A program made the translations under genes and the position numbers. The notes beneath the pieces were generated by a model, which had not been told where the DNA came from, did no database searches, and was given only the letters and a program-made list of their open reading frames with translations. From the NCBI RefSeq assembly GCF_905220365.1, contig NC_061147.1:4650001-4714000 (forward strand): a stretch of 64,000 nucleotides of DNA, in the 5' to 3' direction. Below, piece by piece: positions 51,401 to 57,552 of the stretch (positions are counted from its first letter, which is position 1; each line of letters begins with the position of its first letter). This DNA comes from Vanessa cardui (taxonomy: Eukaryota > Arthropoda > Insecta > Lepidoptera > Nymphalidae).

Positions 51401-54400
51401 TGCTGACGCGGCTCGCCAACACCGGCAACCCCATCATCGAGCGCGAGATCGTGCAGTGGGTCAACACCAAGCTCAGCTCCGCCGGGAAGACTTCCTCCAT
51501 CAAGAGTTTCCAGGTCACCTACAATTTACCATACATCAACAACAACAGCCTGTAAATTCCCACTGCTGGGCTAAAGGCCTCCTCCCCCTTTGAGGAGAAA
51601 ATTTGGAACATATTCCACGCTGTTCCAATGCGGGTTGGTGGAATACACATGTGGCAGGATTTCTATGAAATTTGTCACATGCAGGTTTCCTCACGATGTT
51701 TTCCTTCACCGCTGAGCACGAGTTGAATTATAAAGACAAATTAAGCACATGAATCAGCGGTGCTTGCCTGGGTTTGAACCCGCAATCATCGGTTAAGATG
51801 CACTTATATTTTACCATAACAATGCAAAATTAATTATTTTTTTGGTGACAGAATATTTCTTTGTGAGTTTTATTGAATAGAATTGTCATAGGCACATTTC
51901 TCAAAGTAATCTTATTATGATATGATTAAAAAATGTCTGGCAGTATATATTGGCATAGAAATGTGTTATAATCGATGGACTCGTTTGTAGAAAGATATAT
52001 AATTTGACAATACCTTTAAAATATTTCAGGATGAAGTTTTAGCAGATGGCAAGGTAGTGCTGGACTTGATAGATGCCATCAAACCTGGTGCCATCAATTA
52101 TGACCTGGTACTCCACGGTGGTACTGAAGAGGTAATATATTGAATATACATAGCTTGTGAATTATATTAAACTGTTGAAAGTTGACTTGAGGACTTAACC
52201 ATCATAATATAGTAAATACAGCCTGTGAATTTCCCACTGTTGGGATAAGGCCTCCTCTTCCATCAAGAAGAGGGTTTGGAACATATTCCACCACGCTCCA
52301 ATGTTCCAATTATATAATACATTTAAATTGAACTATATAATGTGTAGAGGTATATATGATTTGACGACCTCCGTGGTCGAGTGGTTTGTACACCGGTTTT
52401 CATGGGTACGCCACTGCCACTGGGTTCGATTCCCGGCTGAGTCGATGTAGATTATTATTAGTTTTCTATGTTGTCTTGGGTCTGGGTGTTTGTGGTACCA
52501 TCGTTACTTCTGATTTTCCATAACACAAGTGCTTAAGCTTACATTGGGATCAGAGTAATGTATGTGATGTTGTCTCATATTTATTATAATTATCATATTT
52601 CAATGTATTCGTAAATGACTCAAGTAGTGCTTTTACGAGATGCGCAGTCATGTAAATTGACGTTTCATATTATTTATAAGCATCTTGTTTGAATGGGATG
52701 TACGGTCTCGATAAAGATTTCTTTTGAAGTTTATATCAAGAGGCAAAGTACTTCAGTGATATAGAGCTCCGTGTCGGATGTTTTTTTTTTTATGGTATAG
52801 GTTGGTGGACGAGCAGATGGGCCACCTGATGGTAAGTGGTCACCATCACCCATAGACAATGACACTGTAAGAAATATTAACTGTTCCTTACATCGTCAAT
52901 GTGCCATCAACCTTGGGAACTAAGTTGTTATGACCCTTGTGCCTGTTACACTGGCTCACTCACTTCAAACCGGAACACAACAATACTGAGTACTGTTATT
53001 TGGCGGTAGAATAACTGATGAGTGGGTGGTACCTACCCAGGCGAGCTTGCACAAAGCCCTACCACCAAGTAAATTAATAAATGTATGTTATATTTAAACT
53101 GTACTATGATAATAACTTACATACAGATTAACATTATCATTGCAATAATTGGAGCCACGATAACCTTCGTCCGATATCAGTGTAATTGAAAAGTACGCTG
53201 ACCTATTAAAACCGCCGGACGTAGACAACATGTTCGTTTACCATGTATATTTAGTTATATTGTGTTGTTATGGATTTTACATCTAATTAATTAATGTTTG
53301 TTGTAATGTTTATTACTGATACGGCTTGATTGAATGTTAATTTATATATTTGTGTTTTAAAGTCGTCACGTGTTTACAGGATAAGTTGGCGAATGCAAAG
53401 TACGCGATTTCGATGGCGCGTCGCTGTGGTGCGCGTGTGTACGCGCTGCCCGAAGACATAACGGAGCGGAAGCCCAAGATGATCATGACTGTGTTCGCCT
53501 GCCTCATGGCGCTCGACTACATCCCCGCCATGGACGCACCCGTGCTGCCGTAAGCCCGCCATGCCGCCAGCCATATATATCGAAACATCTCGTAGATACC
53601 GTCGGGTCGTGTAGTTTGGGAGTTCGGATGTCAATCATTATTTAAATATATGTCGGCTACATCCCCACCATAGACGCGCCCGTGCTGCCGTAAGCCCGCC
53701 CGCCGACAGTCATACGCATCGAAACTTCTCGTAGATACCGTCGGGTCGTGTAGTTTGGGAGTTCGGATGTCAATCATTATTTAAATATATGTCGGATCGA
53801 CAGCAGAGATGGCCCAGTGGTTAGAACGCGTGCATCTTAACCGATGATTGCGGGTTCAAACCCAGGCGAGCACCGCTGATTCATGTGCTTAATTTGTCTT
53901 TATAATTCATCTCGTGCTCAGCGGTGAAGGAAAACATCGTGAGGAAACCTGCATGTGACAAATTTCATAGAAATTCTGCCACATGTGTATTCCACCAACC
54001 CGCATTGGAACAGCGTGGTGGAATATGTTCCATACCTTCTCCTCAAAGGGAGAGGAGGCCTTTAGCCCAGCAGTGGGAATTTACAGGCTGCTGTTGTTGG
54101 ATCGACAGCGACATCAGTACGATCGACAGACATCATAGGGGCGTATTACTATGATCGAGCAAAGAGGAAACCGCGTATATAGGAACACGTTTATTCTACG
54201 TTTAAAGTACTTAATACACTAATTCAGTATCACACTGTATCACACTTGGCAACGAAGCGAATGACAGTTCCTAGGATGGAGGTACTGATCTTCACGAGAG
54301 CGGAATCGTAAGTGAGTCGTCTCTGAGCACCTCTACCGGGCAGGCTCCGTCGTAACACGAAGTTAGTCGCGTCGTGACGTCACGACAGTGCTGCCGCCTC

Positions 54401-57348
54401 GCGGGAATCGTGCCGCGCTTCGTTACGCTAAGGAATTCATGACCGTCTCCGACATATATATTGATTCATTATTGATTTTATTTCTCGTCTCCGGTACGTG
54501 AGATCGCGACTTAAGTTAATCTGAAAGCTCCCGGTCTCGTAATCGTATATCAATTTGAATAATTTACGAATAAATGACGCGACGGTATCTACGAGATTCA
54601 AACTTGGGCATGTTTAATGTGATCGTGGAAGCCATATATTATATATAATTATTCATTCCTGTGTTAAATTTATTCGAAACATGTCTGATCATTCCGTTTG
54701 AACGATAACTTCATATATTTATTTAAACATATACATTACCTATCCGTACACGCAGTACTAGAAACATATGAAACGGACAATAAACAAACGATGGTTGATC
54801 ATTCATTGTTATATTATACATTTTGATTAGTCTTGTAAATAAGCATATCAGACCATTTATCAATTTTTTAAATAATTCTCTGGATAAGAAAATAAATCTT
54901 GATTTACAAGTCTTATCAAAAACGACGATGGGTATAAGCTTGGGATGTATTTAAAATGGGAAACAAATTTAAGGCCAAGAGTCATTTCGACTCGATATTT
55001 TGAACCCACCTAACACGTACAACGTAAGAATAAGCTGTGTATTCACTAACTGAAAGACATAACAAGAGATCATGACCTAAAGTAAGGTCCACTTAGAGAC
55101 TGTCGTACATTCCGATGTTCCGAGTACCTTTATATACGAGTATGTATAGAATGTAAGCAGGTGACGGTCACAGTATATAAAGCAGCAGTCACCCGGAAGG
55201 CTTTACACGCTTTTAATCACAATATTTGCACATTAATCTCACCGCAGTTTTTACTCTGTGTAAACTGGCCATTTCCCTTTCGGCTGGTCTCCTGGCTTTA
55301 TACTGTCGTCCGGTGATGGAATTGTTTGTGTTGTGATGTCCGATTTAATGTCGCTAGCCTGGCGGGAGGTAGTAATCTTAGACTTGGGCGTAGCTAGACA
55401 AGGGCAAGTGTTGTGTCCCTCCAGAAAATCCAGGTGACTACGAATTACTCAGGAATAAATAAGCCCTGTGACCATCCAAGAGAAAGCTAACGAGAACGCT
55501 AAGCTACGCCACTAAGTCTTAGTTAATGTTAAGATTGTAATAATTGTGTACGTAACATGCATATAATTAAGTATAACTTATTTGAGACGAACGAGTCTTG
55601 AAGATTAACAAGAATCCTAATATATTTCATATAAAAATCATGAAGGCTTATTATAGTACTTAGTATTAAAACGTGTCAATGATTTTATACATTTTTACAA
55701 CGAATTCAAATTATGATGGTAAGGTTTTTAAACGACACATGCGGCTCTGACGCTGACGCGTGATGTCCATTTGACTCTCGCGTTTTAAGTAATTCAATTC
55801 CTAATATTGGTACTTAAATGTCATTAATTGGCGAAGACGCCTATCGCTATAATAGGCTGGCCTAAGAGCGCTAGTTAACTAGCTAAGTTTATACAATACG
55901 ACCAAACGTATTTTAAATAAATAATGAGTCAATATTTGATAATGTCTTTTAACTTGCTATACAATTTCGTATAATAAATACGCTACAAGATTTAACCGGT
56001 AAAATAATTCGGATTAAGCGATTTTCATCTAACAATTTTAACAAATTTCAATGATACTACATTCCGACTTTTATTCCCGATTGGCATTTATTTATATAAT
56101 TTTTAAAAATAATCTTTAAATTGTATATTTTTATTATACAAATAATTATATTATTTTGGAATATTTTCGTATAGATTTATTGATGTGACATTCCCACGGA
56201 ATACAACGATTTATTTTATACCATATTTTGATTTTTTTAATGTAAATTTTTATTTTGTTAGACATTTTATGTTATTAAGTATTTTTTATTCGATTTTAGA
56301 TAATTTTAAGTGATCGATTGATAGTGAATGCTAACTGAAGTATAATTTCGTAATAGCATAGATATATGAATCAAAATAATAGTTAAAGCTATTTTACCCT
56401 TTACTCTATACATATATAGCGATATGCTAGCTGTCATTAATGTTTAAAATAATATGTAAGCATATAAATAAATAAAATCGGAATTGAATATATTTTTTTC
56501 ATTTCACCACTCCTTTAATGCCACTATTGTGCACTTTCTCTCTTCAAAACTATATATCTGAATCAATAATACTCTGTGTCGGGTTTTTGGGGCTTTGTGT
56601 TTTCTTGTTCCTTTGTTGGTGTGAGGTTGCTTTCTGCTCTTCCTGTTTAATTAAGACAAAGGTGTTAAATAATATCAATGTTGGTACTACAAGACCTCCA
56701 GTCCAGTCAACATATATTGGCACAGTATGAGTTTATTATATAATATATGTTCATTAATGAATGGTGTACTCGAGAGATTTTTTCAAGTAGAAGTAACAGG
56801 AAATCCAGTTTTGAGAATGGTCAAACCAAGTGAGAAGTGCTTTGAGGTATGTACGCGGAAAAAATGGAAAGTCGTCACTTTAGACACGAAGATAAAACTC
56901 CCAGGGAATAATCTAGTGCGTTCACTGCTAATTTATTTATTGAGATATTCTCGCCTTATGGATTCTACAAATGACCTGTAGTCTGGTAATGGTTTAAATA
57001 GAACAGAAGGATATCCCATTTATACGTGTGTGTGTACTATGCGCGCGCACACACGCCATCTCTATTTTGAAATTTATATTTCCTTAGCAAATATGTTTTG
57101 TCTCAAAATAAATGAATATATTTCTTTATTAAAGGTCCGGCGTACAAGTTGTTGAAAACAGTGAATTAGAGCAAGGAACATTTCTAGATAATAATTTGGA
57201 GCCCGTCGAAGTTGTCGACCACGCTGAAGACACTGATGACTCGGGATTGAGAGTTCAAATTGTCGAAAAGCCGACGTTACCACCGAAACCGGAAAATTTG
57301 TCGCCATTACCTCGATCCATTTCTGTTACCTCCGCCAAGGAGGAATAG
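39409..57348 (+). CDS. Fim: Fimbrin/plastin actin-bundling protein, 14 coding exons, N-terminus missing
   Basis: Joined exons: 39409-39495, 40975-41118, 44455-44536, 46104-46257, 47242-47405, 47794-47903, 48047-48241, 48961-49174, 49776-49906, 50455-50602, 51362-51513, 52030-52131, 53380-53549, 57135-57348. Every junction is GT/AG and the reading frame is kept throughout, giving 688 residues. Counting from the first residue seen, EF hand 1 has its loop at 2-13, a degenerate EF hand 2 lies near 55-66, and four CH domains lie at about 113-231, 254-362, 380-495 and 503-606. Family hallmarks include KPHLVLGLLWQIIRIGLF, LNLAFVANLFN, RNWMNSMGV, LENCNYAVELG, AKYAISMARRCGARVYALPE and MTVFACLM. Fimbrins crosslink actin filaments in the cytoplasm through two tandem CH-CH modules, with the EF hands giving calcium control. 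The exon for the first 20-25 residues was not found: an in-frame TAG sits in the acceptor of 39409, so that exon is internal. Confidence 0.96.
39986..40263 (+). mobile_element. Family-B short interspersed element
   Basis: It starts GGCTTTGTGCAAGCCTGTCT and ends CGTCCGCCAACCTATATCAT plus an A-tail. It lies within the first visible fimbrin intron. Confidence 0.8.
40666..40815 (+). mobile_element. Family-A SINE relic
   Basis: TAGATGGCCCAGTAGATAAA, AACCTGGGCAACAC and GGAAAACATCGTGAGGAAAT follow the SINE order in the first fimbrin intron. Confidence 0.55.
40975..41118 (+). CDS. Fim: Fimbrin exon: degenerate EF hand 2
   Basis: The exon has 48 codons, phase 0 at both ends, with acceptor TTATTACAG and donor GTAAAG. 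It encodes VRCMIEEYYD and later NGISLTEFEELCANLKAQQ. Compared with vertebrate plastins there is a Gly/Asn/Ser-rich insertion (NGGKSGRGVNGSMNG) before the loop. The loop itself is one residue short between Gly 6 and the final Glu, so calcium binding here is doubtful. Confidence 0.95.
41795..42669 (-). mobile_element. 875-bp inverted-repeat transposon (copy 2)
   Basis: This is the reverse-complement copy of the element at 8474-9347 and is nearly identical over its whole length. It is flanked by the perfect 8-bp duplication CGATGTTC (41787-41794 and 42670-42677). It lies in the large fimbrin intron between 41118 and 44455. The two copies have different target duplications, which proves independent insertions. 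Confidence 0.92.
42938..43415 (+). mobile_element. 478-bp terminal-inverted-repeat element (copy 1)
   Basis: It starts with AATAGGCTATTTGAC and ends with its exact reverse complement. The interior has no coding potential; a 67-codon ORF inside it is incidental. A second copy lies at 49255-49703. No clear target duplication is visible. It sits in the same intron as the 875-bp element. Confidence 0.8.
43660..43962 (+). mobile_element. tRNA-derived SINE (family A), full length
   Basis: The A box is slightly changed (TGACCCAGTGG) and the B box GGTTCAAACCC is intact. The 3' end is GGGAATTTACAGGCTG with a TTGTTG tail. It lies in the fimbrin intron 41119-44454. Confidence 0.87.
44076..44240 (+). 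repeat. Interspersed repeat with TCTGTCTGTGGGTCCGTCTG
   Basis: ACTCTGTCTGTGGGTCCGTC, then AATTACTGAACCGATTTAGA and TGAAACTTGGTATGAAATAC, is a familiar Lepidoptera repeat type. It lies in the fimbrin intron 41119-44454. Only one copy is seen in this window. Confidence 0.5.
44455..44536 (+). CDS. Fim: Fimbrin exon: EF-hand to CH1 linker
   Basis: The exon is 82 bp, entering in phase 0 and leaving one base of the next codon (GAT G|GTAAGT). It encodes VSSTFKQAVSKKENLEHLGG and MSEASSD, matching the conserved plastin headpiece linker (TFRKAINKKEG...GGTSE...SS.GT.HS). The acceptor is TTTTTACAG. Confidence 0.94.
45474..45705 (+). mobile_element. Family-B element, diverged
   Basis: It is recognisable through AGCTTTGTGCAAACCCG, GTGAGTGAGCCAGTGTAACT and GTGACCACTTACC. 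A further fragment lies at 45730-45775. It lies in the fimbrin intron 44537-46103. Confidence 0.72.
45806..46075 (-). mobile_element. tRNA-derived SINE (family A), reverse, next to an acceptor
   Basis: It runs CAACAGCCTGTAAATTCCCA...CGCGTTCTAACCACTGGGCC. The B-box segment has been deleted (CAGCGGTGCAATCATCGG). Its promoter end stops about 30 bp before the acceptor of the CH1 exon at 46104. Confidence 0.86.
46104..46257 (+). CDS. Fim: Fimbrin exon: start of CH1
   Basis: The exon is 154 bp with acceptor TTTTTCAG and donor GTAAGT after ...LILTG. It encodes GTTHSVRLEEQMAFSGWINS and ends YEKLKDGLIL, with a split Cys codon. This is the first half of the first CH domain of actin-binding module 1. 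A SINE ends only about 30 bp upstream of the acceptor, and a foldback repeat starts about 21 bp after the donor. Confidence 0.96.
46279..46444 (+). repeat. Foldback repeat with 55-bp arms beside the exon donor
   Basis: The arms at 46279-46334 and 46390-46444 are almost perfectly inverted (GCACTGGTAACTTTTGTCAC at the outer end), with a 55-bp loop. The transcript would form a strong hairpin starting about 21 bases after the donor at 46258. It could be a foldback transposon or a hairpin-RNA source; I see no target duplication. Confidence 0.85.
46912..47160 (+). mobile_element. Second tRNA-derived SINE (family C), best copy
   Basis: A box TAGTCGAGTGG and B box GGTTCGATTCC match the Pol III consensus. 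The body contains GTCTTGGGTCTGGGTGTTTG and TACATTGGGATCGGAGTAAT, and it ends in an ATTT repeat tail. It is unrelated in sequence to family A. It lies in the fimbrin intron 46258-47241, ending about 80 bp before the exon. Confidence 0.85.
47242..47405 (+). CDS. Fim: Fimbrin exon: CH1 core
   Basis: The exon is 164 bp with acceptor TGTTTCCAG and donor GTAAGG. It encodes KVINHSCPDTIDERAINKKN and ends NIVNIDAHDLAKG. PDTIDERAINKK is nearly invariant in plastins. Confidence 0.97.
47794..47903 (+). CDS. Fim: Fimbrin exon: end of CH1
   Basis: The exon is 110 bp with acceptor TTTTTACAG and donor GTAATA. It encodes GKPHLVLGLLWQIIRIGLF, the last helix of CH1, then NQITLEHCPGLTELLNDQ, the inter-CH linker. 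Confidence 0.97.
48047..48241 (+). CDS. Fim: Fimbrin exon: first part of CH2
   Basis: The exon has 65 codons, phase 0 at both ends, with acceptor GTGTTTCAG and donor GTCAGT after TTGCGG. It encodes ERIEDLLALSPEAILLRWVN and ends SYLLKQIAPDDAGVTLDALR. LSPE.LLLRW is a conserved CH2 opening. Confidence 0.97.
48300..48591 (+). mobile_element. 292-bp TA-flanked miniature inverted-repeat element
   Basis: The arms TAGTACGATACAACTTAGAT (left) and its near reverse complement (right) extend about 35-40 bp, through GCATCGGCAAA. TA dinucleotides flank both ends (48300-48301, 48590-48591), typical of Tc1/mariner-mobilised elements. It lies in the fimbrin intron 48242-48960 and has no coding capacity. Confidence 0.78.
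48700..48790 (-). mobile_element. Relic encoding QRIGIAIQRGNAASILATI on the minus strand
   Basis: The reverse complement is open through that peptide and is the best-preserved of three copies in the window. It lies in the fimbrin intron 48242-48960. Confidence 0.5.
48815..48836 (+). repeat. (AAAG)n microsatellite
   Basis: About five perfect AAAG units in the fimbrin intron 48242-48960, possibly a repeat tail. Confidence 0.85.
48961..49174 (+). CDS. Fim: Fimbrin exon: end of CH2 and linker to CH3
   Basis: The exon is 214 bp with acceptor GGTTTTCCAG and donor GTATGA. It encodes ETDLLRRAEVMLQQAAKLRC, then KLNLAFVANLFNQHPGL and DETREEK. It is GC-rich against its AT-rich flanks, as expected of coding DNA here. 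Confidence 0.97.
49255..49703 (+). mobile_element. Second copy of the 478-bp inverted-repeat element
   Basis: It aligns along almost its full length with 42938-43415 in the same orientation, with scattered substitutions and a short deletion near 49485-49520. The right terminus GTCAAATAGCCTATT is intact. The left terminus is changed to CGCTATTTGAC. It lies in the fimbrin intron 49175-49775 and makes up most of it. Confidence 0.82.
49776..49906 (+). CDS. Fim: Fimbrin exon: start of CH3
   Basis: The exon is 131 bp with acceptor TTTCCAG and donor GTTCGA. It encodes TYRNWMNSMGVAPHVNWLYS, then DLTDGLVIFQLYDIIKPG. This begins actin-binding module 2. Confidence 0.97.
50363..50472 (+). repeat. Duplicated splice acceptor at CH3 exon
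   Basis: The intron end, the acceptor TTTCAG and the first 18 exon bases occur twice with a 59-bp period (unit 1 from 50363, unit 2 from 50422), with only a few substitutions. The first acceptor (50395) would read VHRQFSL, then NRCIIK and a TGA, so it acts as a decoy. Confidence 0.92.
50455..50602 (+). CDS. Fim: Fimbrin exon: CH3 core
   Basis: The exon is 148 bp with acceptor TCATTTCAG and donor GTAAAT. It encodes VHRQFSKLRKFMERLENCNY, then AVELGRQLGFSLVGIAGADI. A duplicated copy of the acceptor and the first 18 exon bases lies 59 bp upstream (50396-50413), but using it would run into a stop codon, so 50455 is the true start. Confidence 0.96.
50776..50985 (+). mobile_element. Family-C SINE
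   Basis: TGGTTGAGTGGTGTGTACAT keeps the A box, but the B box is deleted (GGTCCCGGGCGAGTC). The body TCGGGTCTGGGTGTTTGTGG and TTGGGATCAGAGTAATGTAT are intact. Confidence 0.8.
51028..51315 (+). mobile_element. Family-B short interspersed element, full length
   Basis: It starts CTTGGTGGTAGGGCTTTGTG and ends GCCAACCTATACCATAAAAT in an A-rich tail. It lies in the fimbrin intron 50603-51361, about 45 bp before the next exon. Confidence 0.82.
51362..51513 (+). CDS. Fim: Fimbrin exon: end of CH3, start of CH4
   Basis: The exon is 152 bp with acceptor ATTTCCAG and a weaker donor, GTCACC. It encodes ALIWQLMRAYTLSVLTRLAN, then EREIVQWVNTKLSSAGKTSS. A full-length SINE begins about 23 bp downstream of the donor. 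Confidence 0.96.
51535..51808 (-). mobile_element. tRNA-derived SINE (family A), reverse, next to a donor
   Basis: It runs CAACAACAGCCTGTAAATTC...GGTTTGAACCCGCAATCATC and lacks the A-box end. It starts about 23 bp after the exon end at 51513. Confidence 0.86.
52030..52131 (+). CDS. Fim: Fimbrin exon: CH4 core
   Basis: The exon has 34 codons, phase 0 at both ends, with acceptor ATATTTCAG and donor GTAATA. It encodes DEVLADGKVVLDLIDAIKPG, then AINYDLVLHGGTEE. VLDLIDAI.PG.INYDLV is a plastin CH4 signature. Confidence 0.97.
52215..52312 (-). mobile_element. Family-A SINE 3' fragment
   Basis: ACAGCCTGTGAATTTCCCAC, AGGCCTCCTC and ACATATTCCACCACGCTCCA match the SINE tail. It lies in the fimbrin intron 52132-53379. 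Confidence 0.65.
52363..52590 (+). mobile_element. Family-C SINE
   Basis: A box TGGTCGAGTGG and B box GGTTCGATTCC are both intact. It lies in the fimbrin intron 52132-53379. Confidence 0.82.
52786..53343 (-). mobile_element. Compound repeat ending in a family-B element (copy 2)
   Basis: This is the inverted partner of 30566-31155. A family-B element (52786-53072) is joined to the same roughly 270-bp block. It lies in the fimbrin intron 52132-53379 and ends about 36 bp upstream of the CH4-end exon. Confidence 0.82.
53380..53549 (+). CDS. Fim: Fimbrin exon: end of CH4, with stop overlapping the donor
   Basis: The exon is 170 bp with acceptor TGTTTACAG. It encodes DKLANAKYAISMARRCGARV, then ITERKPKMIMTVFACLMALD and YIPAMDAPVLP. 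Bases 53550-53555 read GTAAGC, a near-ideal donor, and splicing there joins in frame to 57135. If the intron is retained, translation ends at TAA 53551-53553, giving a 618-residue C-terminus close to the usual plastin length. Confidence 0.95.
53517..53795 (+). repeat. Tandem duplication of the fimbrin exon end and donor
   Basis: Two head-to-tail units of about 140 bp, 53517-53656 and 53657-53795. Each carries the last coding bases of the CH4 exon (YIPAMDAPVLP), the overlapping stop and GTAAGC donor, and about 100 bp of following intron. In the second unit the peptide would read YIPTIDAPVLP, and no acceptor precedes it, so it is not a usable exon by itself. A SINE begins about 10 bp after unit 2. 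Confidence 0.93.
53804..54100 (+). mobile_element. tRNA-derived SINE (family A), full length
   Basis: The Pol III A box TGGCCCAGTGG and B box GGTTCAAACCC are intact. The body contains CTCGTGCTCAGCGGTGAAGG and CACATGTGTATTCCACCAAC, and it ends GGGAATTTACAGGCTG with a short TTG repeat tail. It resembles the SINEs abundant in nymphalid butterflies (the Metulj type in Heliconius; the name is from memory and not verified). It lies immediately after the exon-end duplication. Confidence 0.88.
54101..57134 (+). other. Remainder of the last fimbrin intron
   Basis: At 54150-54460 there is a GC-richer block with several GTGACGTCACGAC-like and TCGCGGGAATCGTG stretches that I cannot name. At 55150-55215 GTGACGGTCAC is followed by TATATAAAG. 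An 84-codon ORF at 56727 has no recognised homology. AATAAA at about 56467-56476 could end an intron-retained transcript with the short fimbrin C-terminus. Confidence 0.4.
55174..55183 (+). promoter_or_regulatory. TATA-box-like motif
   Basis: TATATAAAG is preceded by the palindrome GTGACGGTCAC and followed by CAGCAGTCACCC at about +15. It could be a promoter or part of a decayed LTR. There is no gene directly downstream. Confidence 0.2.
57135..57348 (+). CDS. Fim: Fimbrin terminal exon: 70-residue acidic/proline-rich tail
   Basis: The acceptor is TTATTAAAG|G. The single leading G completes the CC left by the 53549 donor (CCG, Pro), after which a frame of 70 codons stays open to TAG at 57346-57348. 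It includes SGVQVVENSELEQGTF, EPVEVVDHAEDTDDSG and PTLPPKPENLSPLPRSISVT. The other two frames hit stops within the first dozen codons. Vertebrate plastins stop shortly after FACLM, so this is an added, probably disordered tail. It has no known fold and no close similarity that I recognise. The assignment to fimbrin rests on phase, strand, position and absence of another gene. Confidence 0.8.
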
Positions 57349-57552
57349 AAAAACGAAATTTTATACGCAATTAACGAGAATCGAAGAATACATAGTTTAT
57401 TTTTTTACGATTATTTATTGACAATATTATGAATTAGAGATATAAAGTTTATGTACATGGATGCTACTAAACTGAAGTCATCGAAATGCATTAACTGCAT
57501 TTAAAAAAAGTTATTTATATGTTTTACATGAATAAAAGTTTTAATAATATTC
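57349..57552 (+). other. Fim: Fimbrin 3' UTR with poly(A) signal
   Basis: This is AT-rich sequence after the TAG. AATAAA at 57531-57536 is followed by a T/A-rich tract, so cleavage near 57550 is expected. This is inference from motif and position. Confidence 0.65.
57531..57536 (+). promoter_or_regulatory. Poly(A) signal AATAAA
   Basis: A canonical hexamer about 183 bp after the tail-exon stop codon. It is the first good candidate downstream. Confidence 0.6.

Noticed and set aside
53657..53689. An additional fimbrin coding exon (YIPTIDAPVLP)
   Set aside because: It is the second unit of a tandem duplication and has no acceptor in front of it.
53820..53870. tRNA gene (A and B boxes present)
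   Set aside because: The boxes belong to a 290-bp SINE with body and tail. There is no complete cloverleaf. The same applies at 15925, 43665, 46920 and 52370.
56727..56981. 84-codon ORF in the last fimbrin intron, as a possible cassette exon
   Set aside because: A GTATGT donor exists inside it, but the frames compatible with joining to 53549 meet a TGA before it. No homology recognised.
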